From Lojkania enalia (Eukaryota > Ascomycota > Dothideomycetes > Pleosporales), in the NCBI GenBank assembly GCA_010094045.1, contig ML986593.1, positions 1 to 64,000 of the forward strand: a DNA stretch of 64,000 bases, in the 5' to 3' direction. How positions within the stretch are numbered: position 1 is the stretch's first letter; each line of letters begins with the position of its first letter. The notes beneath the pieces were generated by a model. It did no database searches. It had not been told where the DNA came from and saw nothing but the letters and a program-made list of their open reading frames with translations. A program made the position numbers and the translations under genes. This document shows positions 30,360 through 40,659 of the stretch, piece after piece.

Positions 30360-32540
30360 TTAGCTTCTAATACGTTCTTTCACAATCGACGATCGTCTAC
30401 CATTCCCCGGTGCCACTTCAACAGGCTCGAAAGATCCACTCCGCAGAAACTGTCTCAAGATATACGTAACCAGCACCGCGTGCCAGACAATCAGTCCCAT
30501 AACAATCCCAAACCCCACAAACCTTCTCGGTACAAGTCTCTCTTCCAGAAAACTCGCTACCGCGTACTTCGGCTCGCCCTCATTGATCGCCGAGTCTCTC
30601 GTCGACCAAGGCGTGTATATCGTCAAGAAGACGAATGTTGCTAGCGCCTCGAATGCTAGGGCAAGAGATCCAGACTGCGTCATAGTATTTAGGAACAGCT
30701 GTTGGCCGATAAGATCCGTAATGGCGGTTGTACTCTTACAAAGGTTGTAGTAGTACACTTTCGGTTCGTGGTGAAAGCGGTATTTGCTCGGGATGCACAT
30801 GGCCGGGCCGCTGTCGTCGCTCGTGCTGAATATCTCGCTAATGCTAATGCTAGCGTTCGTGTAGCCGCTTCGGTTGCGCAAGTCTTGGTCTTGGAGAAGC
30901 AGAAGAATCCCCCTTTCTTCGGCCGTGGGTAGTTGGGGACTCGCGACGCCCATTTGCCGCATAATGTGGCTGAGATCATAGGAATTGTCTTGGGAGTAGT
31001 TGGAGTGGGCGCTTCGCAGTGCCAGTGGTTCTTCGTTTATTGTTGTGTTCTTTGTCGGCGCTTTGGCGGAAATATTGGCCCAAGTGTATATAGATCGAGT
31101 GGCGCACAATGAGTGGCTTAGCGTAAACGAGAAGTTGCCATCGGAAAAGGTCTGGTTGAGCCATTCGGACCCTTCGAAATTGTTGGTTTGTCCATTTCGA
31201 AGAAGTCTTGTCAAGTTCTGTGCCTGTGCCTCTTTCGGCACATACATGCGTGTTATGAGGAACCATTCAACATCTGGATCATCAATGTCTCCCGTGTTGT
31301 CGTAAGATCTCCCTTCTTCTGGAATGACATCCCAGGGAAGGGTTCCAAGCGAGCAGATGTTGACACCGTATAATGCGAAAGGAGGGCAGTCATCCATTAC
31401 TGCCCCAGTCAGATTGTACGTTGATAATCTGTCGAAATTAAACGAGCGGCCTCCCCGGTAATCGGCATAGAGAGGAGACTCTGGAGGAGGTATGGATCCT
31501 GTTAATGCAAATTTCGCTTCCCAAGATGAGTCGTCGCCTTCGGGTTCATTATAGATGTTGCCGGTCCTAATTAAGTCAATGACAGTGACATTGTCCATGT
31601 TGGGCGGAAAGCAGATCGTGTGCAAAGTCAAGACGGTCCCGAACCCTGAATAATCTTGGACCCTCATTCTATTTTCTCTAGATATCGGCATATAAGCTCG
31701 GGACACGTTCCCTGAGTCCATCAGACCGCGATCTAGACCAGTTGATAGGATTTCGTTTCTCCCTTCGCTCCTCTCGGCGAATATAGGATATTCTACCGGC
31801 CGACCCATCTTTGAGAGATCGTTGTCGATATCGAAATTCCCCGTGGTCATGTTGACTAGCATATGTCTCTCTTCTCCAAAGAGCTGTGCGGGTCTGAAAT
31901 CTGACAAGAGCATCGTCGAAGCGAATTGAGACAGAGTTGATACGGCCAACATTGATAGTAATGTTAAGAGCCCAAGAACGAACCGTGAATGGGCTGCTGC
32001 TCGTATAAGCGGTAACGTTAAAGCTGAAGGCCCGGGTCCAGCTTCTTGGAGTACAGAGACATAATGCTGGTCCTTTGGCTTTTGGATGGCATCCCGTCTT
32101 AGAGCTAGGGACGCTATCATCATACAGCAAGTTAGGATATGTGCGCCCAGAGCAAACCGAAGAACCGCAGTCAATATGGTTGTGAATTGCGGCAGCCAAT
32201 CTCGAAGTGCAAGGGTCGTCAGCAGATTCTTGCTCGGATGGGACTCGACGCGAAACCCCCACCTCCAGAGCAAGACAAGCAGTACAATTACGCATAGGAT
32301 GCCAAAGATGCCAAAGGCAAAGGTGAGCAGGTCTAACACGCCAAATCGTTCTTTAAGCCGCTTTAAGGTAGAACCGTTTGGGGGGATATTGTAGCCTGTA
32401 GATTGGTTAAATTCATGCGCGCCATAGGATAGGAAACGGGAATCAAAGAAAGCTGATTTCTTACGACTAGACTGGTATGGAACATATCCGAATTGATACT
32501 CATTCATCGGTGCACCTTGCAGGAAACTCTGTCTTTCCAT
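30360..32540 (-). CDS. Polytopic glycoprotein, fungal hypothetical family
   Basis: Single exon, 726 residues. Two or three membrane helices lie in the first 210 residues (around 70-93, LRFALGAHILTCCMMIASLAL near 130, and FVLGLLTLLSMLAVSTLSQF near 190). A large hydrophilic region of about 400 residues follows, with more than ten N-glycosylation sites such as NMT, NVS, NLT, NQT and NYS. Two more helices close the protein near 630-650 and 680-700. This layout (helices, large glycosylated loop, helices) is common among Pezizomycotina-specific membrane proteins of unknown function. No transporter or receptor motif is visible. The loop is probably outside the cell or in the secretory lumen. Confidence 0.85.
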   Translation of the reverse strand: MERQSFLQGAPMNEYQFGYVPYQSSRKKSAFFDSRFLSYGAHEFNQSTGYNIPPNGSTLKRLKERFGVLDLLTFAFGIFGILCVIVLLVLLWRWGFRVESHPSKNLLTTLALRDWLPQFTTILTAVLRFALGAHILTCCMMIASLALRRDAIQKPKDQHYVSVLQEAGPGPSALTLPLIRAAAHSRFVLGLLTLLSMLAVSTLSQFASTMLLSDFRPAQLFGEERHMLVNMTTGNFDIDNDLSKMGRPVEYPIFAERSEGRNEILSTGLDRGLMDSGNVSRAYMPISRENRMRVQDYSGFGTVLTLHTICFPPNMDNVTVIDLIRTGNIYNEPEGDDSSWEAKFALTGSIPPPESPLYADYRGGRSFNFDRLSTYNLTGAVMDDCPPFALYGVNICSLGTLPWDVIPEEGRSYDNTGDIDDPDVEWFLITRMYVPKEAQAQNLTRLLRNGQTNNFEGSEWLNQTFSDGNFSFTLSHSLCATRSIYTWANISAKAPTKNTTINEEPLALRSAHSNYSQDNSYDLSHIMRQMGVASPQLPTAEERGILLLLQDQDLRNRSGYTNASISISEIFSTSDDSGPAMCIPSKYRFHHEPKVYYYNLCKSTTAITDLIGQQLFLNTMTQSGSLALAFEALATFVFLTIYTPWSTRDSAINEGEPKYAVASFLEERLVPRRFVGFGIVMGLIVWHAVLVTYILRQFLRSGSFEPVEVAPGNGRRSSIVKERIRS

Positions 32541-33469
32541 TATGTTTTGCGCGATCTGTGTAAGCTCTTGGTGTCATGGCATTTCTGGTCTCTAGCAACC
32601 AAGTGATTCTCGTAGCTGGAGGTGAAGGCTCTCAAAATCTTGTTATCTGCCTCAAGAAATCTACTCATGATGGTGGTTCCTCGATGATCAGCAGATATCA
32701 TTTGGCCATCATGGCTTCTTGTCCAAAAGCATTTTCCTTACTCACGCGATAGCATTCGGCAATGAGACATGTAAAAACCAAAGGTTATATTTTAAGCTAC
32801 TGTTCAAATTCCTATCAGACCATTTATCACCAATGCGGCTTTGTTTGGCGAACAGAATGATAATTGGACCATTCGAGCTCTTGTTGATGTTCAGCTCGCT
32901 AATATACAACCAAAAAGGAAAGGCGGTGAGCAGGATGTCAATCAGACTAGTAGCGATAGTAATGTAGGCCAGCTCACAACATCAACTTTACATTAGACAA
33001 ATGTATCCCAGGCAAAACCCTGGAAATAATAACAGACCATTAAATCTACTATGAACTCTACGAACCGTGAAGCTCGCAACATTTCTCATCCCTATCAGAT
33101 TGGAAGTGGTTGCAAAAGCAAGAGGTTTGATAGTTTGGTGTGCTCGCCACAAACCACGCGATATCCTCCCAATGTGGCTGAACCACGTGCGCGTGGCGCA
33201 CTTCCTCCGCAATCACAGGTGGAAATACGAACACTACCTAAAGCATCTCGCACTAAACATGATACTTCCATATCATGAGATGTTCAAAGCATGGTCAAAT
33301 CACTCCACCCTCGTTTGTCCCTTTTTCCCGTAGAAATGCACAAAGTGGAAACAGTATGCGAATTAATTGAGTAGGAATGTTTGGCTCTTCTCTCAATAAA
33401 GTGCTAACGATTTCCGCCCTTAGGCTCTACAATACTTAGCAAAATTCAAATATTGAATCCTAGAAAATC
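32541..33469. other. Intergenic region between divergent genes
   Basis: About 930 bases separating the starts of the membrane glycoprotein gene (minus) and the GPI-type protein gene (plus). Open frames on both strands at 32720-33330 show no motif and overlap each other, so they are probably chance. It must hold both promoters. Confidence 0.5.
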
Positions 33470-34371
33470 ATGCAGCTTAAAACGATCCTCGCACATGCAT
33501 ATCTGATCATCTTCGCAGTAGCTTTGCCGGCCATCGATCCGGCGACGGTGACAAGCTTCAGTCCGGAACAGGTTAGTAGGTTCAGCAAGCCAATGACAGA
33601 TGATCCTAACACAAGCTGTTTGTTTAGGAATCCGCAATAAGCGATGCAGTAAACTCTCTCCTAGAGTCCGCAACTAACGATCCACTCTTTACCTCCGCAC
33701 TCATGGATATCATGACCGCACCCGCGGCCATTAGTGCCCTGTCTTCCTTCGAAGCAGGACCGCTTCCAACAGGGACAGAGGCTCTAGCGGAAATGAATAG
33801 CATCATCAATTTATTACCCTCGAATGCGCAGAGCTTCTTCCGGAGTATTACTTCTGCGGAGGGATCGATCATGTCAAGCGTCCTTAACGAGGATACACCG
33901 ACCACTGTCGAAGAAAGCGTGACGCAGATCACAGACATAGTTACAGATAGTACAACAGTTATTGAGGATGAGCCTACGGATATCACAATGGAGACAGTAG
34001 AGCCGACAATGACCTCCGACGAATTTGAACCCACAGATATCCCGACTGATATCCCAGCACCCGCGACTTCTTCGGACGGAGATGAATTTACGGAAATTCC
34101 AAGTGCTTCTTCAGAAGAGGTAGAAATCACGGATACCCCGACCGACACTCTTGTTCCTACTAATGGCGATCAGCTTACGGGGACATCTGAAATGGCTACC
34201 GAGCCAACCTCGAGAGGCCGCATAACCACGGTCCCTGCGAGCCTGACCCCGGCTACAACAATACAGGCCCCGCAGGTTTCCACTACGATGACCGCAATAG
34301 CGGCTTTGGCAAAGGTTGAGGGTGCAGGTGTGGTGCTGGGCGTCTTCCTCGGATTTCTGGTGTTGTTGTAG
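33470..34371 (+). CDS. Putative GPI-anchored Thr/Glu-rich cell surface protein
   Basis: Exons are 33470-33571 and 33628-34371, giving 281 residues. Intron 33572-33627 has donor GTTAGT and branch CCTAAC. The N terminus is a signal peptide (MQLKTILAHAYLIIFAVALP). Residues 35-125 look like a small helical domain (ISDAVNSLLESATNDPLF, LPSNAQSFFRSI). The second half is rich in Thr, Asp, Glu and Pro with loose repeats (TDIVTDSTTV, TDIPTDIPAP, TDTPTDTLVP), as in O-mannosylated wall proteins. The C terminus is a hydrophobic tail ending FLGFLVLL, preceded by small residues near EGAG, which fits a GPI addition signal. No known enzymatic domain. It probably sits at the plasma membrane or wall. Confidence 0.75.
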
Positions 34372-36237
34372 GGATTATAGTGTCTGACTCGTTTTAGGTG
34401 TAGAATACCTGTAATTTGAGAGTGGAGAGGAAAATTTAGGTATTTGGAAGGCGTCTAGGACTAATAATCATAATATCTCTTCCCATTATGCTGGAATGTA
34501 CATTCTATGCTGAACGATAGGAGTCACTGTTCTAATCAAATACAAGCGGGAAATCTGGTGAAAATATGTAAAGGTGAAAATAAAGAGGGCCGGCCAAATA
34601 AACTAAGGTTGCTGCTATTGAAAAATGTGCATCACAGTATCGGGAGGAAGTGCTAGGCCGTTGAACAGGGAGTGCAATCATAGGGCGTCCCTCCCTAAGT
34701 AAATTAAGCGGCGACTCCTCCCTGGAGATATACGGTATTAATGGAAAGAGTAGGAATAGCAAGGACATGCAAGAATGTTGGGAGCCCGCCAGCCGTTCCC
34801 GTCTTAACTACTAATACCCCGGTCGGCCACTTGACAGGACAGAATTCCCTGTTGTTATATAATAGCAATGTGAATGCCCAGAATGTCCGGTAAGGCGTGA
34901 TGGTGAGGTACTGGGCTACCATGCGAGGGAGATTAGCCAATATCAGCTTGTCATGGGCGAGGTTCTTTTCCGTCCTCAACCCTACGAAATCGGTCTGCCG
35001 TTCTTAAACTTTCGGCTGATGACATCTCACAACGGCTCCACATTCTATCTCCTGGCCTTTCTGGTCCAAGATCAGCATTTCCTAACACGGCATCCCGCGG
35101 GGCCGTCCAAGGAAAGAGCGTTGTGGAAGCTTCGCGAAGGAGGACTCCATTGAGCTTAGACGCAGCAAGGGGGGACGGTTGCGGGGTGCATTTCAGGCCC
35201 AATGCGGCTGAGAAGACATTGGCCCATGACCTGGTAGCGGGAATAGGAATCGCTGGCTGCTATAGACCGGCTTGTTCATGACAGCGCCGAGATGTGCGGA
35301 ATTTGCTCCTTTGGAGCCACCCAGGCTACGAGCAGCCACGGGGTAATGACTGCGTGAACAATTCCAAGGGTTCACGCCGAGAGTCTACATCGTAGGATAT
35401 TGAATTCGATATCCGCCCTTTTCTTTCATTGGAAGTTCGATGAGACGCTGGCGTTATGGATAGGGAATCTCAGCATGGAGCCCACGCCTACGCGAGGCAG
35501 CGGCGAGTTCTAGACAACACCTCATTCTATCGTCGAGCCTAGACGCAGCCGCATCCTCGCCCCGACTCGGAGAGACCAACAGGCGCTGATCCTGGACGGT
35601 TCAGTCTTGTCCCTCGCACGCGGGATACCGTCGTGCACAATTCTGCACTGGTTGGCCGTCGGTGTGCTTAACCCCGACGCTAACCAACCTATCTCCACAG
35701 AAATAGCTCTGCCCTCTCTTTGGCCAGCAGCCCACCCGTGCGTGTGCTACACCATCCTATCCATACGGTAAATATAATCCCTGGCGTCGGCAAGTGCACT
35801 GCATCGAATAATCCGCCCAATTCGCGACAGACCTTCCAAAGCGGCCGGGCCTTGGACGAGTCAAGCCCCATGGCACCCCATTGCACCCCATGGCACCCCA
35901 TGGCACCCCATGGCACCCCATGGCACCCCATGGCACCCCATGGCAAGCACCCCACGTGCCAATTGTTGATCCTGTACGCTACCCCGCCCGGCAGAAAACG
36001 CGCCAATTACCCCAGATTGTTTCCTGGCCAGCAGCGCAATCACGTCGTATCACCCACCCATTGCCTAGGTTGGCTGCCCATCCATCTATCAGTACACTAT
36101 GGCCTACCGTCGGCATGGTTCCGCGCTCGTCCGAGTACAAAGACTGCGTCGGCGGCAGCCAGGCATGATTTTGCTCGCAAGAAGTCTTGCGCACTAGATC
36201 ATTCTATTCTAGCACAGCTGTCTAGGTAGCCAGCACC
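34372..36237. other. Intergenic region with a minisatellite
   Basis: About 1.9 kb without a recognisable gene. Open frames on both strands (for example minus 34704-34979 and plus 35720-36229) show no family features, and the latter is driven by the 10-base repeat. The final part is the promoter and leader of the MFS transporter gene. Confidence 0.5.
35870..35944. repeat. 10-base minisatellite (ATGGCACCCC)n
   Basis: Seven to eight tandem 10-base units, one with TT in place of TG (ATTGCACCCC), lie about 290 bases upstream of the MFS transporter start. Copy number is likely to vary between strains. Confidence 0.9.
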
Positions 36238-38056
36238 ATGTCGACGACGGCTGCTGATGCTGTCACTTACGAGAAAGCCACCGTCATGGGCGAGGAGAAG
36301 AAAATCGAGGACTTGAGCGAGACGAAGACGAGCTCACAGGAGGAGATTGAGGCCAACCATGTCGCGGTTTCCGAGGCCGATGCCAGGAAAATCCTCTCCA
36401 AAGTGGATTATCGTTTGGTGCCGGTCCTCGCATTGTTGTACCTAGTTGCCTTCATCGACAGGAGCAACAGTAAGTTGTACTGATTAAGCAATTCCGCAGA
36501 GACGGGCATTAACGGATGGCAGTCGGGAACGCCAAAATTGCAGGCCTCACAGACGAACTCAATATGCATGGACTGCAGTACAACGCCGCAGTAACCCTGT
36601 TCTTCGTCCCGTACACGCTCCTTGAAGTGCCATCCAACATCGTTCTAAAGCTGATGCGACCTTCCCGCTGGATCGCAATCTTAATGTTTTCCTGGGGTCT
36701 GGTCATGACGTACGAGCCTACTTCTCAAGCGTCCGAACTATGTTAACATGACTTTGTAGGTTAATGTGTCTGATATCTAGCTACGGCGGTCTTCTTGCAG
36801 CACGCTGGTTCCTGGGCGTTACGGAGGTGAGTAGTACCAAGCCCACCAAGCAACGCCCAAGCCAAGCCACAAGCTTAACTTTGAATAGTCCGGCTTCTTC
36901 CCAGCGGCAACCTTCTTGCTTACTTTGTGGTACCGCCGTTATGAAGTGCAACGGCGCATGGCCGTCTTCTATGTCGCGGCCTCCCTCTCCGGTGCATTCT
37001 CAGGTCTGCTCGCGTATGCCATCCAGAAACTTAACGGCCGGGGCGATTTATCTGGATGGCAATGGATCTTCCTAATCGAAGGGCTCATCCCCGTTGCCAT
37101 GGCCCTCGTCATATGGAAGATCCTCCCCGACAGCCCCGAGACGGCGAGTTTTCTTACGCAAGAAGAGCGCGATTTCCTCGTGAACAGACTGGCCGAGGAG
37201 ACGGGCTCCGGTCACGGCAAAGTGACCAACCAGGATAAGATCCAGACGCACCATATCAAGGCCGGGCTCTCGGACTGGAAGGTCTGGGCCGCGGTGCCAA
37301 TCTTCTGGGGGAATACTGTTGGGGTGTACGGGTATGTAATTTTCTTCTCCTCATTCTTCCATGGCGATTACTTCTCTGAAGCAATCTAATTCAATTCTCG
37401 TCTGCGTACAGACACGGCACTAACGTACGAGCAGTTTCACAGCAACAGTCCCCACCGTAATCCGCGGCCTTGGCTACTCCGCCGCCAACGCCCAACTTCT
37501 CACAATCCCAATTTACGTCTTCGCGTCCATAGTCACCATCATCTTTGCCTGGTGGTCCGACCACAAGCGCACGCGCTCCCCTTTCATCATTGCCGGCTAC
37601 TGCATCGCATCATGCGGATTCATTGCCCAGCTCGCTATTCCCCACCCCCGCTACCCGGGCCTGACGTACGGCTTCCTGTTCCCTGTCGCAGCAGGGCTCT
37701 ACTGCCCGTTCATCTGCCTCGTCTCCTGGATCGGCAATAGTCTTGCCCCATCTTCAAAACGTGCCGTCGGCATGGCGCTGCTTATTTCTGTTGGCAACAT
37801 GGGCGGCATCATGGGCTCGAACATCTACCTCGAGCGCGAGGCGCCAAAATACAAAACCGGCTTCGGCGTCTCGCTCGCCATGTGCCTGGTCGCCATAATC
37901 ATGACTTTTGTTCTCCGCGCCGCATATAGTAGAGAGAATGCCGTGCGCGAGAAAGTGCTGAGCGAGAATACCGAGGAAGAGATTCGTGGGCGGTACACCG
38001 AGCAGCAGATGCTGGACCTGGGAGACCGGAGCCCGTTTTATAGGTATACGCTGTAA
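36238..38056 (+). CDS. MFS transporter, Dal5/ACS (allantoate permease-like) family
   Basis: Exons are 36238-36469, 36523-36709, 36760-36826, 36889-37331 and 37435-38056, giving 516 residues. The first splice creates FIDRSNIGNAKIAGL, the hallmark after helix 1 in the anion:cation symporter family of fungal permeases such as Dal5 and Tna1. Other matches are LFFVPYTLLEVPSN, a shortened helix 4 region ending RWFLGVTESGFFPA, LTLWYRRYEVQRRMAVFY, WQWIFLIEGL and ILPDSPETASFLTQEER. Twelve membrane helices are expected at the plasma membrane. Substrates in this family are small organic anions such as allantoate, nicotinate, pantothenate or biotin precursors; which one applies here is unknown. It converges with the cyclophilin 40 gene. 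Confidence 0.92.
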
Positions 38057-38436
38057 GCAGTTGCAGAAGTCATATGTTATAGATCACGCCATTGTGAATT
38101 GTGCCAGGGTCAGATAGTACAAACCAGGCGCAGAGTAAATGCAAATCAAGAAATATCACGTGCAAAAAACCAAAAAAAAAACCAAGCATCCTCAGGGGAA
38201 AATATATATATATATATATATTTCCAATTTGACCACTCGGCCAAAAATTGGTATCTCCTATCCGCTACCTCAACGCCAAATCCAAGAAATGACGTAGCCC
38301 GAAGCCGGAAACCCATGCATACATACCCTAACATAACATTTTTCTCTATGAACCACATTTCGTTCCACTTTCACACTAGTCACGTTATGCAGTTGGTTAC
38401 TATGCAAAGATTCTTGTCTTGCTCTTCAGCCCTTGA
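38057..38436. other. Short convergent intergenic region
   Basis: About 380 bases between the ends of the MFS transporter and cyclophilin 40 genes, containing a TA microsatellite at about 38202-38221 and an A-rich run at 38164-38180. It should hold both 3' untranslated regions. Confidence 0.6.
38202..38221. repeat. (AT)n microsatellite
   Basis: About ten AT units in the spacer between the convergent MFS and cyclophilin genes. Confidence 0.9.
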
Positions 38437-39866
38437 TTAAAAGTTAAAGGCATTCTTGTAGAGCCTCTTCTCACGGTCCTTCCTCTCCTTGACCCGCCTC
38501 TTGGCACTCTCCAACTCTTTGGCGACGGCTGCGTCCCCAGGCGCATATTTATTAGCCTCCTCGAGGTCCCTCAGCGCGTCCTCGTCGTTCTTCTTGCCGA
38601 TCATCGCCTGAGCCCGTCGGTAGTATGCCTTGCCCTTGTCCTTGTTGTTGATACCGTCGATCTCTAAGGCCTTGCTCGCGTTTGTAGCGGCCGAACTGAA
38701 GTCGCTAAGCTTGTTCTGGAGCAACGCGGAGTTAAGGTAGAGATTGACCTTGAGAGAAGAGAGCTGGGTGCCGAGCTCCGCTGGATCAGAGTCCAGAGGC
38801 GTAGGATACTCATGGAGATAGCGGATGGCCTTCTCGTACTTGTCGACGCCGAGCCTAAGGTCACCTGACTTGAAGGCCTTGTTGCCGAGCTCCTTGAGAG
38901 TGCTTGCAATTTGGAGGATCTCAGTACCTTTCCACTCCACACCTTCCGCCTTCTGGTCCTCGGGGAAATCCTCGTATGGGTCGCCAGTGAAGTCTGGGAT
39001 CTTCTCGGTTGCCTCGTCGTAGTCTGCACCTGTGAGCTCACCGCAAGCTAAATCGGATTAGTAATGTACTGATTAACATAGATGCAAATGGGATACTTGC
39101 CGCGAATGATGGCATCAGTGTACGGTCGATCACCGCTCTTGGTCTTAAGATTCTCGATGATACGCACTACGCTCTTTCCATTGATGACTTCACCGAAGAC
39201 AACGTGCTTATTATCTAGATGAGGAGTCGGGACGGTCGTGATGAAGAATTGCGAGCCGTTAGTGCCTTTATGCGGCACAGTCAGCCTAACGCCTTATAAC
39301 GTCGTGGTCAACATACCAGGGCCTGAATTGGCCATGGAGAGGAGTAGAGGACGATCATGCTTCTTCTCGAAGTTCTCATCCTCAAACTTCTCGCCGTAAA
39401 TGCTCTCGCCACCAGTTCCGTTGCCTTGAGTGAAGTCACCGCCTTGGATCATGAACTGTTTGATGACACGATGGAAGATGGAGTCCTTGTAGTGTAGAGG
39501 CTTGCCGGAGTGGCCGAGGCCCTTCTCGCCAGTGCACAGGGCGCGAAAGTTCTCAGCTGTCTTTGGGACGACTAGGAACGGTTAGCAGAGGCTCGTAGCT
39601 CGTAAGCGGGGAATGCAGTATCCGTAGCGCCAGGGCGTGTGCGTGGTTTCAGGTACAGCGCCGGGTTAACATACTATCATTGTACTTATCTCGTTAGCTT
39701 ATGCTCTTCCTATCGCAGCTTTTCAATTGCACTTACCAATTCGAAGACGATCCGTCCCGCCTTGGTTCCGGCGACTTCGACATCAAAGAAGGTCCTAGGA
39801 CGCTCTGCTTTCAATTAGCGCCAGCTCCTACGTCGCATGGAGCTCGAGTTTACTCGTGTTAGCCAT
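38437..39866 (-). CDS. cpr6: Cyclophilin 40-type peptidyl-prolyl isomerase with TPR domain
   Basis: Proposed minus-strand exons are 39866-39854, 39804-39737, 39684-39675, 39571-39317, 39265-39101 and 39047-38437, giving 373 residues, the normal length for Cpr6/CypD. The protein starts [17 protein letters not shown]. The cyclophilin domain (1-175) has the active-site blocks [16 protein letters not shown] and NGSQFFIT. The TPR domain (about 215-360) would bind the C-terminal EEVD of Hsp90. The third exon is only 10 bases long (TACAATGATA) and is needed to give [15 protein letters not shown]. The fifth intron (39100-39048) begins with GCAAGT, a GC-AG intron; no other donor keeps the frame into [11 protein letters not shown]. 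This is a cytosolic Hsp90 co-chaperone. Confidence 0.93.
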
Positions 39867-40659
39867 GATTTCTTCTCTTTCTGTAGCGAGTCTCTTGTTT
39901 ATATAAGCTTCGTTCAATGGAGGACAATAGAACAGCGTAGGGGAGTGCAAAGCGCGAAATGCAAAGCAGGAGGTGGGAGGTGCAAATGCAAAGTAGGTGA
40001 TCCAAAGCAGTTGGTGCAAAGAGCGTTTTGCAGTCCTGAGGCTGATGTCGTGAGGCTGAAGAGGAAGAAATAAAGGAAGATCCAGTCGCTCTTCTCACTT
40101 GACCAGAAGTTTCTACGGAGGGCTCACCGCCAAGAGCCGCGCGCTGCCCCTCCCTAGCAGCCGCTAGCGGTTTGCCACGCAGCCAATCGGACGGCGCACA
40201 ACCTCCGAGCACTCGTCTCAGACTCTTGTTACTCGACGTGCGCCTCACTACCATGTATTCTGTGAGAGATAAGGGGTGAAGCTAGGAATGGCTTCTCTCG
40301 CTCTCTGGTCCAAAGACAGTTGTATGTACGAGAGCTTCCGCATAATGGTCAAGCCCTCGGCTTAAATCACCCTGTGGCGCAAAGGCACAAGAGCAAACAT
40401 ACCAAATGGTGCGATGAGAATCAGTATTTTATGCCTATCTACTCGTGTACTATGCATTTCCTGCGTACTCTATGCTAAATCCTGTATGGGGGTATTGATG
40501 CTAATATAAGAAAAAGGAGAAGAAATGGGCGTAACCAAGAGAAGACCAGCCCAAATGACACCAAGGATACCAAATAGACTAGACCGGCCAGTACATTCAC
40601 CTTGATGCTAAGAACAACTTCAACACTGTGATAAAACCCTATACGGGAGAATAAACCTA
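39867..40659. other. Intergenic region upstream of cyclophilin 40
   Basis: About 790 bases between the cyclophilin start and the end of the IFRD gene, both on the minus strand. It contains the cyclophilin promoter and the 3' region of the IFRD gene. No gene-like sequence was recognised. Confidence 0.5.

Noticed and set aside
31678..32295. Minus-strand open frame of 205 codons
   Set aside because: Overlaps the 726-residue membrane protein in another frame and has no family features.
33703..34148. Minus-strand frame rich in Val and Ser opposite the GPI-type protein
   Set aside because: It is the complement of the Thr/Glu-rich coding repeats.
35870..35944. CRISPR-like array
   Set aside because: The units are 10 bases with no spacers, in a fungal genome; this is a minisatellite.
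35720..36229. Plus-strand frame of 169 codons with PHGTPWHPMAPHG repeats
   Set aside because: Produced by the 10-base minisatellite; no conserved sequence outside it.
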